Shown here piece by piece: positions 43,886 to 53,830 of a stretch of 64,000 nt of DNA. The stretch is from Archivesica marissinica. Taxonomy: Eukaryota > Mollusca > Bivalvia > Venerida > Vesicomyidae. Each line of letters begins with the position of its first letter. The first letter of the stretch is position 1. The notes under the pieces are model-generated. The model was not told where the DNA came from. It ran no database searches and saw only the letters and a program-made list of their open reading frames with translations. The position numbers and the translations under genes are program-made. The stretch covers positions 19,572,396-19,636,395 of the forward strand of contig CM026402.1 of the NCBI GenBank assembly GCA_014843695.1. Direction: 5' to 3'.

Positions 43886-44515
43886 TCTGATCAGGATCTA
43901 TGTTGTTTGCTACTAAGTCAAGTGCTTTAGACATGGCATAATGCCACATCTGATCAGGATCTATGTTGTTTGCTACTAAGTCAAGTGCTTTAGACATGGC
44001 ATAATGTCACATCTGATCAGGATCTATGTTGTTTGCTACTAAGTCAAGTGCTTTAGACATGGCATAATGTCACATCTGATCAGGATCTATGTTGTTTGCT
44101 ACTAAGTCAAGTGCTTTAGACATGGCATAATGCCACATCTGATCAGGATCTATGTTGTTTGCTACTAAGTCAGTGCTTTAGACATGGCATAATGTCACTC
44201 TGATCAGGATCTATGTTGTTTGCTACTAAGTCAAGTGCTTTAGACATGGCATAATGCCACATCTGATCAGGATCTATGTTGTTTGCTACTAAGTCAAGTG
44301 CTTTAGACATGGCATAATGTCACATCTGATCAGGATCTATGTTGTTTGCTACTAAGTCAAGTGCTTTAGACATGGCATAATGCCACATCTGATCAGGATC
44401 TATGTTGTTTGTTATTCAGTCAATGTTGTTTGCTACTAAGTCAAGTGCTTTAGACATGGCATAATGCCGCATCTGATCAGGATCTATGTTGTTTGTTATT
44501 CAGTCAAGTGCTTTA
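43886..44515. repeat. 63-bp minisatellite
   Basis: About ten copies containing CTGATCAGGATCTATGTTGT and AAGTCAAGTGCTTTAGACAT. The minus frame repeats a 21-residue peptide (SKALDLVANNIDPDQMWHYA-) only because 63 is divisible by three. Confidence 0.95.
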
Positions 44516-44839
44516 GCTATGGCGTATCTGCCGCTAGCATGCAAAGGATTAAACAATTAGTCCTGCGGATATTCTAGTATTTTACATGTGGGAAAGGGTT
44601 AACGACAGTGCAACAATAACAGAGCTAGCAACAATAACAGAGCTAGTTTTACAGACATTTACGAAGTAAGATCATATTGCTACTACATGCATTGCTGAGA
44701 AATGCACATTTTCCCCGACCTTTTAAATTTCTGAATCAGTTAAGCATTTTTTCTAGAGTGGAATGAAAGGACACCCCACCCTGCCATTTTTAGCTTTTAT
44801 CAAATCCCTTTTGCCTTTTAAAAAAATTCGTCCATTAAT
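44516..44839. other. unannotated interval
   Basis: Short direct repeat AACAATAACAGAGCTAG (44,611-44,645) and AT-rich sequence; nothing else recognised. Confidence 0.4.
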
Positions 44840-44854
44840 TAATTAATTTAATAT

Positions 44855-45119
44855 GTTATGTTATATTTCGGGTTTTACGCCTGCATCAGCACCATTTTGG
44901 GCTATATCGCCGGCGGGCAGTTTACTTAACAACACCTTTCCTGGGCAGGCTCCAGCGGTTAACCAGTACTTGGGTGCACCAACCTCCGTAAGAAACTGCC
45001 AACTTTTTCATATAAATGAGACACGGCCTGAGCGGGGCTCGAACCCGTGACCATCAGTGATGATAGGTTACAGTGGTATACAAGTCAGCGACCTTAACCA
45101 CTCGACCACGGAGGCGGAC
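44855..45119 (-). mobile_element. SINE-1, full length with target-site duplication
   Basis: Flanked by TAATTAATTTAATAT at 44,840-44,854 and 45,120-45,134. Complete head, body and AT-rich TATGTTATATTTCGGGTTTT tail (seen on the plus strand). Best reference copy of SINE-1. Confidence 0.95.
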
Positions 45120-45188
45120 TAATTAATTTAATATAAGCCTCATATCTACAATGTATATAACATAGAACTCTTCCACCCTTTTCACCGC

Positions 45189-45478
45189 AGACGGATCTGT
45201 AGTCCAGTGGTAACACACTGGACTGGTAATCCAGGGATCGCAGGTTCGATCCCCCGTCTGACCCTAATAAAATTAACAGTCTTTCAGATGGGACGTTAAA
45301 CCGAGGTCTCGTGTCAGTGCTTTACACCGTGCACGTAAAAGAACCAGAGGAAACTCTGGAACGGGCCTCTGTCTGTATCATGCACTATCCTCCAAAATCT
45401 AAAATAACTAATCTCTTCAGGAGGCGTCGCTCATATGGGCAACCGGTAGCGACGATAAATAAACGTAAAAAAAACAAA
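45189..45478 (+). mobile_element. SINE-2, full length, tRNA-Thr-like head
   Basis: The first 75 bases fold partly like a tRNA: CAGACGG pairs with CCGTCTG as an acceptor stem, and CTGGA-CTGGTAA-TCCAG forms an anticodon arm with GGT in the loop (Thr-like). B box is GGTTCGATCCC. Body and GGTAGCGACGATAAATAAAC end follow. The T stem is imperfect and a SINE body follows directly, so I call a SINE and not a tRNA gene. Confidence 0.9.
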
Positions 45479-45801
45479 ACAAACCACCCCTTTTTACTGC
45501 CTTACTGCCTCTTTCACTAATCACCAGAAGTTAGCAACATTTTCCAAGGGCTAACCCTAAAATACCTCCTCCCACACTCCATCGCGGCTCAAAATGCACC
45601 CTGCCTCTTTTCGGATACACCCTGCCCTTTTCCCAATCTAGAATAAACACTAGTTGCTGTAAAGATTACAGGCGTACTTAAAATGTATGTATCAGAACCA
45701 TGCTCAAATTGAATGACTGTGTGTGACAGCTACATGTGGTATGCGCATAGTTTAGATAAGCTAAACTAACAATACATAACCATTACATGTAGTCATGCAC
45801 A
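45479..45801. other. unannotated interval
   Basis: No repeat family or coding signal recognised. Confidence 0.4.
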
Positions 45802-46305
45802 TTAACCCATTCAACCCCCAAGTAACTGACAGGGACTGGTGGTGCATGATATTAACCCATTCAACCTCCCAGTAACTGACAGGGACTGGTGGTGCATGAT
45901 ATTAACCCATTCAACCCCCAAGTAACTGACAGGGACTGGTGGTGCATGATATTAACCCATTCAACCTCCCAGTAACTGACATGGACTGGTGGTGCATGAT
46001 ATTAACCCATTCAACCCCCAAGTAACTGACAGGGACTGGTGGTGCATGATATTAACCCATTCAACCTCCCAGTAACTGACATGGACTGGTGGTGCATGAT
46101 ATTAACCCATTCAACCCCCAAGTAACTGACAGGGACTGGTGGTGCATGCTATTAACCCATTCAACCCCCAAGTAACTGAAATGGACTGGTGGTGCATGAT
46201 ATTAACCCATTCAACACCAAGTTACTGATATGGACTGGTGGTGCATGCTATTAACCCATTCAACCCCAAGTAACTGACATGGACTGGTGGTGCATGATAT
46301 TTTTA
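45802..46305. repeat. 50-bp array seeded from a MITE P terminus
   Basis: Ten copies. Each begins ATTAACCCATTCAACC and continues AAGTAACTGACAGGGACTGG, which is the TTAA plus about 35 bases of the terminus of MITE P. ACCCCCAAG and ACCTCCCAG variants alternate over much of the array, giving a 100-bp dimer. The last unit extends into more MITE sequence (TTTTTATAGACCAATATATT). Confidence 0.93.
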
Positions 46306-46344
46306 TAGACCAATATATTAATAATACCACAATATGTAAGCTTA

Positions 46345-46817
46345 GTTCATACAAATTTATTTTAGTTCGATTGCGAAACAAGTTCTTACAAGTTATATTA
46401 ACCCTTTCAACCCCACAGGCCTCTAAATAGGCTTATGAAAAGTGTAGATCCAGATGAGCCGGCTCGTGACGAGCCGTCTCATCAGGATCTGCACTTTTTT
46501 GCCAGTAATAATTATTACTATTTTTAGATAAAATTACCCATTTTGATAAATGAACTGGTCCAAAGGTAATTTTCTTATTAATTTATTGGTTTGAAAATAT
46601 CATGGACCAGTCCATGTCAGTTACTTGGGGTTGAATGGGTTAATCACACTCGAGACCTCATTCCTGATGGAATCCATCGCCACTAGGGAGAGAGAAGAGG
46701 CAATGTGGAATTTAAATGGCATTGCCTAAGGGCACAATAGTAACAGCTCCAGCGGGGCGCAAACTCTGGGCCTTTTGCACCTGAAGCGAATGCGCTACCA
46801 CTCCACTGCGATATCAC
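46345..46817 (-). mobile_element. SINE-3 split by MITE P copy 4
   Basis: SINE-3 tail at 46,345-46,397 and body/head at 46,644-46,817 are one element. Other SINE-3 copies read TATATTAATCACTCTCGAG at this point; here the TTAA is duplicated around the MITE. Confidence 0.93.
46402..46639. mobile_element. MITE family P, copy 4, nested in SINE-3
   Basis: TTAA at 46,398-46,401 and 46,640-46,643. Termini CCCTTTCAACCCCA and TGGGGTTGAATGGG; intact GAGCCGGCTCGTGACGAGCC palindrome. Lies about 100 bp from the array that shares its terminus. Confidence 0.95.
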
Positions 46818-47767
46818 GACTTTCATGTAAGTTTATACACCGTTACTTCCTCATCATTGCTAGCTTTACAAACCAAAAGAAATATTTTGAAGACAACATC
46901 GGAGTTTCAGGGTTCTCTATGTCTCAATGTTTGTCTACACCATGTCTGTCGCCAATTGAAAAAAATGGAGCCAATTTGAAAAACTTGGATCCAACTCAAA
47001 ACATGTGCCAAAAAAAAAGAAAAGAAAAAAGTTGGGCCAAATATTTTCACCAATTCACAAAATTTAGCGCTAGTATTTGTTTTTGTGACGCAATTGGCGT
47101 CCGACAGTGGGAACCCTGAGTTTGTTAGCAGTGATTCTAAATAAATTGTTTAGAATGTTATATGAAAACATTGTATTCAATCAAATGATCATGTATTTTA
47201 CTGATGAAATGCAAAAATGCATAATTAGATACTGTTCACACAGGGTACACGCATTGGCAGCTGATTGCATAGATATGCCCCTGCATCTCTGGCATTCGGT
47301 CAAATCATACCGTGGTCATACGTCCCAGCATGCACTGGTCATTTGTGTGTGACGATTTCCGATTTTAATCAATAACCCGGACTTCACTGCATTCAAATAT
47401 CAACAACATTTACAGTAAAAGCCATTTTTAAAAGATAATAAAAAAATCGTCGAAGGGCATATTGTAATCGACTAATCGGCTGTTCTATTCTGTTCTATTA
47501 CAGCTTAAGCTTCAATTGTTTATTGAGGAATCGCAAAATTCCGGAATTTGATACACCAAATGCAAATATAAATAATATACAAGGAATTCAGTGCAACAAT
47601 AATAATACCACTTATTAATTAGGTACTTCGACGCTGAAAGTAAATGGTATACATTATATTAAACTCTCATCTTGAACATTGACTGATGCCCTTAAATATT
47701 TGCAAAACTGAAATAGTGCTGTTTCCTTTTGCAACCATCTGTACATACAGACAAGTCCAAAAATTGC
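46818..47767. other. unannotated interval
   Basis: Open frames of 114 (from 46,775) and 81 codons occur but have no motif and no splice pairing. AT-rich. Confidence 0.4.
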
Positions 47768-48003
47768 ACAATTCGATCCCCCGTCTGACCCTAATAAAAT
47801 TAACAGTCTTTCAGATTGGACTTTAAACCGAGGTCTCGTGTCGGTGCTTTACACCGTGCACGTAAAAGAACCAGAGGAGACTCTGGAATGGGTCTCTGTC
47901 TGTATCATTGCACTATCGTCCAAAATCTAAAATGACTAATATCTTCAGGAGGCGTCGCTCATATGGGTAACCGGTAGCGACGATAAATAAACGTAAAAAA
48001 ATA
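47768..48003 (+). mobile_element. SINE-2 copy, 5'-truncated
   Basis: Starts in the B box (TTCGATCCCCCGTCTGACCC) and runs to GGTAGCGACGATAAATAAAC followed by an A-rich end. Confidence 0.9.
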
Positions 48004-48929
48004 TATTGCAGTCAATATGTGACCTTGACCTCAACCAGTGTTGAGTTCTGCATACCATTTGATGCAATGAATATTTGTTAAAATGCAAATTATAAGAGCC
48101 GACAAGTCACCAGGGATTGGTGAACAACCCCCTCCCATTACAGTGGCCCCCCACAACTGCGAAAGAGAAATCATAGATCTGCCCTAGACATATGTTTCTA
48201 TAAAAATTATTTTTCTGGGTCAGATGACACTGTGAAGTGACAATCTATAGTATCTGTGTGCATTCCACACACCTGGTACATATAAAACCATACAACCTTA
48301 TTGAATTGATCATGATATATGAAATCAAATATACTACAATAATCCTCTAAGCAAATATTTATCAAATGTCTTGGTGATATATTACATTGAAGCCATTATA
48401 AATGCAAATTATAACTGACTGAAAACATTAACAACAATTATCATGCAGAATTTACAATTACCGAGAGAGCCAAGTTTACAAGTTCAGAATTTAAGTTCAC
48501 AAGCCAATGTCAGCAATTTCTGAGTAGTCAAGCACACACACACTGCGACCAATTACCATTTCAAAGGGAGTACATTAAAATACTCAATTGTGGATTCAGT
48601 AAAAACATGCAATGGTAAGATTAGATGTGGGCATACTTGTACATCAATAGTGCACACAATTATATTATTACATACATGTACATGTACACAAAGTCATTTT
48701 ATTCAAATTTGACTAATTCAAGGACTATATCTCTTGAAATAAATTGATCATTAGGCTGGTGGAGAAAAGGAAAGGACATATTATAGCAGTATATAATATT
48801 ATAGTCAAACATGCGATATTAACTGCCTGTCTCATAGGATTACATTGTGTTTTTCCCAGAGGTTTATCTGTATAAGAAATTACCAATCTCTTTAGAATTG
48901 GTAAAAAAGTAACACTTTAGTAGGTCGGG
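48004..48929. other. unannotated interval
   Basis: Unique-looking AT-rich sequence. I found no exon with both splice sites and an open phase. Confidence 0.4.
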
Positions 48930-49399
48930 CAATGAGAAACATTAGTCAGTTACTGCCCCTGAATACTCATAATTATGTTATATTTTATGTTATGTTATAT
49001 TTCGGGTTTTACGCTTGCATCAGCACCATTTTGGGCTATATCGCCGGCGGGGAATACTCATAATAGTATATTGGTCCTCTTAATTGGTTTCCTCTGTTTT
49101 TATCGTTGTTTCCTTTGCACCACATGTTTTCCATTCTCATCCGTATTCTCTTATAATTATGAAATTATTAAATCTCGACAGATATCCTTTAGCATGTCCA
49201 ATGGATACCTTACTGTAAAAATTGGTTCAATTAATTAACACGATTTTGATAAAATTACATTTATCTTAACGCAACATCTGTTTAGAAGACAACAGTAAAA
49301 ACAAAGGATTCCAACTAAAAGGACCAATATACATTTAGGGATAAATCTGACTTTATCCATCAAGGGAGGTAATAGAAAAACCAGTAATGTCTCTCATTG
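48930..49399. mobile_element. short TIR element family E, copy 2, interrupted by a SINE-1 tail
   Basis: Termini CAATGAGAAACATTA and TAATGTCTCTCATTG. Inverse orientation relative to 6,906-7,282. The SINE fragment at 48,974-49,051 is flanked by GAATACTCATAAT duplications. Confidence 0.85.
48974..49051 (-). mobile_element. 78-bp SINE-1 tail-only insertion
   Basis: Only the 3' end of SINE-1 (TTATATTTCGGGTTTTACGC, ATTTTGGGCTATATCGCCGG on the plus strand), with 13-bp target duplications at 48,961-48,973 and 49,052-49,064. A severe 5' truncation during reverse transcription is the simplest explanation. Confidence 0.93.
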
Positions 49400-49529
49400 G
49401 AACTTCAGTTATAGGAATAATATGTTCAGTATATGAAAACAATACTTCACACAATGATAGTCACAAATAGGATAGCCCGAAGTCGGGGTCTTCAAAATCA
49501 AAGTCGGTCTTGTATCTCTTTAAATATTG

Positions 49530-49746
49530 TGGTAGCGCATTCGCTTCAGGTGCAAAAGGCCTGGAGTTCGAGCCGCGCTGGAGCCGTTACGATTGTGCCC
49601 TTAGGCAAGGCATTTAAATTCCACGTTGCCTCTTCTCACTCCCTCGTAGCGATGGATTCCATCAGAAATGAGGTCTCGAGAGTGTTATTAATATAAGTTA
49701 TAAGAATATGTTTCGCAATCGAGCTAAAATAAATTTGTATACACTA
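49530..49746 (+). mobile_element. SINE-3 copy
   Basis: Starts inside the head (GTAGCGCATTCGCTTCAGGT), has B box GGAGTTCGAGCCGCG, the full body and an A-rich end (A13 at 49,747). Confidence 0.9.
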
Positions 49747-49881
49747 AAAAAAAAAAAATATTGAAAGCCTTCGAGCATGTGCCTAAAAATTAAAAAGCTT
49801 TATTGCTCGTATTCAACGTTGACTAAATGAATCGATCATACAGGTCCCAATTGTCCAATGTTTACAACCCATTAGCCAATG

Positions 49882-50347
49882 TATGAGGTGAGAGCACCCC
49901 TCAATACAGCCAATCAGAGAGTCACATTACAAAATGACTCACTGTATCGGGAGAGGGGTATATATTCAGTGTCCACTTTTACAATCCATTTAGCAACTGT
50001 ATCACAGTATGAGGTGAGAGCACCTCGATGCAGCCAATCAGAGAGTCACATTACAAAATGTTTCACTGTATCGGGAGAGGGGGGCATATATTCATTGTCC
50101 ACTTTTACAATCCATTTAGCAACTGTATCACAGTATGAGGTGAGAGCACCCTCGATGCAGCCAATCAGAGTCACATTACAAAATGTTTCACTGTATTGGG
50201 AGAGGGGGGCATATATTCATTGTCCACTTTTACAATCCATTTAGCAACTGTATCACAGTATGAGGTGAGAGCACCCTCGATGCAGCCAATCAGAGAGTCA
50301 CATTACAAAATGTTTCACTGTATTGGGAGAGGGGGGCATATATTCAT
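49882..50347. repeat. 126-bp tandem repeat, about 3.7 copies
   Basis: Starts TATGAGGTGAGAGCACC at 49,882, 50,008, 50,134 and 50,259. Units contain CAGCCAATCAGAGAGTCACA and TTAGCAACTGTATCACAG. Frames here are open by chance. No feature recognised from 50,348 to 50,674. Confidence 0.93.
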
Positions 50348-50674
50348 TTATACATGTACACATAAATCAATTAGTTGTCTGTGTCGGATGGGTTTAATTA
50401 GCCAATTAGTAGTATTGTAAAGATAATTATTCTTATCATGGGGGAATATTCACATAATTGATTAGATAGACCTTCTACAGAAGACAAGTACACAAACCAA
50501 ATCAAATTGTCTTTCTTTAATGTTACTGTGAAAGCATTTTCTTCAAAATTACGAAAACATCTGTCCATTGAACTACATGTACAGGTATCTGTGATTTGGT
50601 TGAATCTACAGATTCTTTAGTAATTTTTAAACAATGCCAGCCCCCCCAAGGATGTCTCACTATGCACAAGTGAC

Positions 50675-50830
50675 TAGCCTGGGTTCCAGTCTGTCGATAG
50701 AATCCATTAGCCTGGGTTTCAGTCGATCAATTTTTCACTTCTGGCAAAATGACATTATCAGAAATCGATACAGCCCAATAATGGTCTCAGTGTTAAAATA
50801 TATTTATTTGACTGGGGTACAGGAAACCAC
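50675..50830. mobile_element. MITE family X, partial copy with duplicated end
   Basis: TAGCCTGGGTTCCAGTCTGT and TAGCCTGGGTTTCAGTCGAT are tandem copies of the terminus, followed by the family interior ending TATTTATTTGACTGG. Confidence 0.65.
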
Positions 50831-51000
50831 CCCTACAAACAGTATGCAACATTTGAAAGCATTATTTGACGGCTTTTCAGTTATATGCAATTGTTGATGT
50901 CGCCGTAACCTCCTGCTGCCAGAAAAATGACTGCTTTGTCTCGCTTCCGCTAAAGTTGGTGAGACAAGTTGGCTTTCACGGTCAATTTTATTGTATAAAA

Positions 51001-51176
51001 AAAGTTTAAACTGTATTTATTTTATAACGATTGCGAAGCAAGTTCTAACAACTTATATTAATCACTCTCATTGGCGCGGATGAAAGCGTAAATGTGGTCA
51101 TTCGTGTGGGAGGAAACCGGAGTACCCAGAGAAAACCCACCTGTCCAATCTGGCGACCACCGTACCATCTCATATA
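51001..51176 (-). mobile_element. SINE-4, 5'-truncated
   Basis: Tail TTTAAACTGTATTTATTTTA on the plus strand, then TAATCACTCTCATTGGCGCG and the core to GACCACCGTACCATCTCATA. Head missing. Confidence 0.88.
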
Positions 51177-51428
51177 TTTTATTGTATATAATAATTATAG
51201 TGAGATTTTATTCTCGCTGTGCACAATGGCCAGAGATGCAGGTGCGTATCTATGTAATTGGCCGCCTATGGAAATACCTCACATATTTGTATATATTATG
51301 TACATGCATACTTACTGATTGGGTAGTAACTGTCACATGACTTATTTAAACACTTCACAGATTCCTGAAATAAGTAAGAACACTTGTACAGTCATATGTA
51401 CATGTACATGTATTTACAATATATAATA

Positions 51429-51500
51429 AGTTTAAACTTTATTTATTTTACAACGATTGCGAAGCAAGTTTTAACAACTTATATTGATCACTCTTGTTGG
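51429..51500 (-). mobile_element. SINE-4 tail fragment
   Basis: AGTTTAAACTTTATTTATTT, then ACGATTGCGAAGCAAGTTTT and GATCACTCTTGTTGG; about 70 bp of the 3' end only. Confidence 0.8.
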
Positions 51501-51562
51501 CATACATGTTGCTTAAGTTATAACTGTTTTTGCACAGAATTGAGTAAATTGTATCATTTTTA

Positions 51563-51716
51563 TTGGCTGTCAGATTAGCGCGCTCGCTTCTCACCAATGC
51601 AACCATGGTTCGATCCTCGGACCGGGAAGTATGTGAGATGGTACCGTGGTCGCCAGATCGGACTGGTGGGTTTTCTCCGGGTACTCGGTTTCCTCCCACA
51701 AGAATGACCACATTTA
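51563..51716 (+). mobile_element. SINE-4, 3'-truncated
   Basis: Head TCAGATTAGCGCGCTCGCTT (A box) and GGTTCGATCCTCGG (B box), core GGTGGGTTTTCTCCGGGTAC, stopping at GAATGACCACATTTAC. Confidence 0.88.
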
Positions 51717-51829
51717 CATGTATACATGATGGAGTTTTTAAAAATGTGATAACATGCTTAGTCACATGCCAAACTGCCATAATATTATAGCAGGTCCTCA
51801 AGTTTAGACAGAGACAATACTTCCTTATG

Positions 51830-53551
51830 GTCAGTCATAAAGCTTAGCCAGAGGCCAGCCATCCATATGGTCAGTCATCCTTATGGTCAGTCATCAAGCT
51901 TAGCCAGCCATCCTTATGGTCAGTCATGAAGCTTAGCCAGCCATCCTTATGGTCAGTCATCAAGCTTAGCTAGAGGCCAGCCATCCGTATGGTAGAGTCA
52001 TCAAGCTTAGCCAGCGGCCAGCCATCCATATGGTCAGTCATCAAGCTTAGCCAGAGGCCAGCCATCCATATGGTCAGTCATGAAGCTTAGCCAGAGACCA
52101 GCCATCCTTATGGTCAGTCATCAAGCTTAGCCAGCAGCCAGCCATCCTTATGGTCAGTCATCAAGCTTAGCCAGAGGCCAGCCATCCTTATGGTCAGTCA
52201 TCAAGCTTAGCTAGAGGCCAGCCTTCCTTATTGTCAGTCATCAAGCTTGGCCAGAGGCCAGCCATCCTTATGGTCAGTCATCATGCTTAGTCAGCGATCA
52301 GCCATCCATATGGTCAGTCATCAAGCTTAGCCAGAGGCTAGTCTTCATTATGGTCAGTCATCAAGCTTAGCCAGAGGCCAGCCATCCATATGGTCAGTCA
52401 TCAAGCTTAGCCAGAGGCCAACCATCCTTATGGTCAGTCATCAAGCTTAGCCAGAGGCCAGCCATCCATATGGTCAGTCATCAAGCTTAGCCAGCGGCCA
52501 GCCATCCATATGGTCAGTCATGAAGCTTAGCCAGAGGCTAGCCATCTTTATGGTCAGTCATCAAGCTTAGCCAGCGGCCAGCCATCCATATGGTCAGTCA
52601 TGAAGCTTAGCCAGAGGCCAGCCATCCATATGGTCAGTCATGAAGCTTAGCCAGAGACCAGCCATCCTTATGGTCAGTCATCAAGCTTAGCCAGCGGCCA
52701 GCCATCCATATGGTCAGTCATCAAGCTTAGCCAGAGGCCAGCCATCCTTATGGTCAGTCATCAAGCTTAGCCAGAGGCCAGCCATTCTTATGGTCAGTCA
52801 TCAAGCTTGGCTAGAGGCCAGCCATCCTTATGGCCAGTCATCAAGCTTAGCGAGAGGCTAGCCTTCATTATGGTCAGTCATCAAGCTTAGCCAGAGGCCA
52901 GCCATTCATATGGTCAGTCATCAAGCTTAGCCAGAGGCCAGCCATCCATATGGTCAGTCATCAAGCTTAGCCAGAGGCCAGCCATCCTTATGGTCAGTCA
53001 TCAAGCTTAGCCAGAGGCCAGCCATCCATATGGTCAGTCATCAAGCTTAGCTAGAGGCCAGCCATCCATAAGGTCAGTCATCAAGCTTAGCCAGGGGCTA
53101 GCCTTCATTATGGTCAGTCATGAAGCTTAGCCAGAATCCCAGCTATCCATATGGTCAGTCATCAAGCTTAGCCAGAGGCCAGGCTTCCTTATGGTCAGTC
53201 ATCAAGCTTAGCTAGAGGCCAGCCATCCATAAGGTCAGTCATCAAGCTTAGCCAGGGGCTAGCCTTCATTATGGTCCGTCATCAAGCTTAGCCAGAGGCC
53301 AGCTATCCATATGGTCAGTCATCAAGCTTAGCCAGAGGCCAGGCTTCCTTATGGTCAGTCATCAAGCTTAGCCAGAGGCTAGCCTTCATTATGGTCAGTC
53401 ATCAAGCTTAGCCAGAGGCCAGCCTTCATTATGGTCAGTCATCAAGCTTAGCCAGATGCCAGCCATCGTTATGGTGAGTCATCAAGCTTAGCCAGAGGTC
53501 AGCCAGCCATCCATATGGTCAGTCATCAAGCTTAGCCAGAGGCCAGCCTTC
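51830..53551. repeat. 40-bp minisatellite
   Basis: About 43 copies of a 40-bp unit containing TCAGTCATCAAGCTTAGCCA and GAGGCCAGCCATCC(A/T)TATGG. Each unit has a HindIII site (AAGCTT). First copies (51,830-51,990) are shortened. Confidence 0.97.
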
Positions 53552-53668
53552 CAGTCGATCTTAAGCCCATACTTTGTTTTCATTTTGTAATCATAAAAAT
53601 CACATTATGCTATTATTCGATGAACCATGAAAATCGATTAAAAGTTGCTGTTGTTACAATCAACTTAC

Positions 53669-53721
53669 ATCTTCAGTTTTATCATTTGAATATGGTTTCA
53701 TACTCATAGCATGTAAAGACT
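53669..53721 (-). CDS. candidate isolated exon
   Basis: A 53-base segment bounded by an ATTTACAG acceptor and a GTAAGT donor. One of three frames is open, SLHAMSMKPYSNDKTED, ending in phase 0; the other two contain stops. It sits in the only unique sequence (53,552-53,830) between two large satellites. No partner exon was found in the window, so this rests on splice-signal quality alone. Confidence 0.25.
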
Positions 53722-53830
53722 CTGTAAATGAACAGCGCAAGATGAATTACAATAAGTACTCCAAGTCATTGAAGTCAAGGACACACTGCATATGAATTGG
53801 CTGGAATGTCTCGACCTTGAGGATGAGGTG

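Noticed and set aside
42840..43997. 385-codon minus-strand frame
   Set aside because: Mostly runs through N; the ends are two different satellites.
45189..45262. Possible tRNA-Thr(GGT) gene
   Set aside because: Continues directly into the SINE-2 body; the T stem is imperfect and the same body occurs at four other sites.
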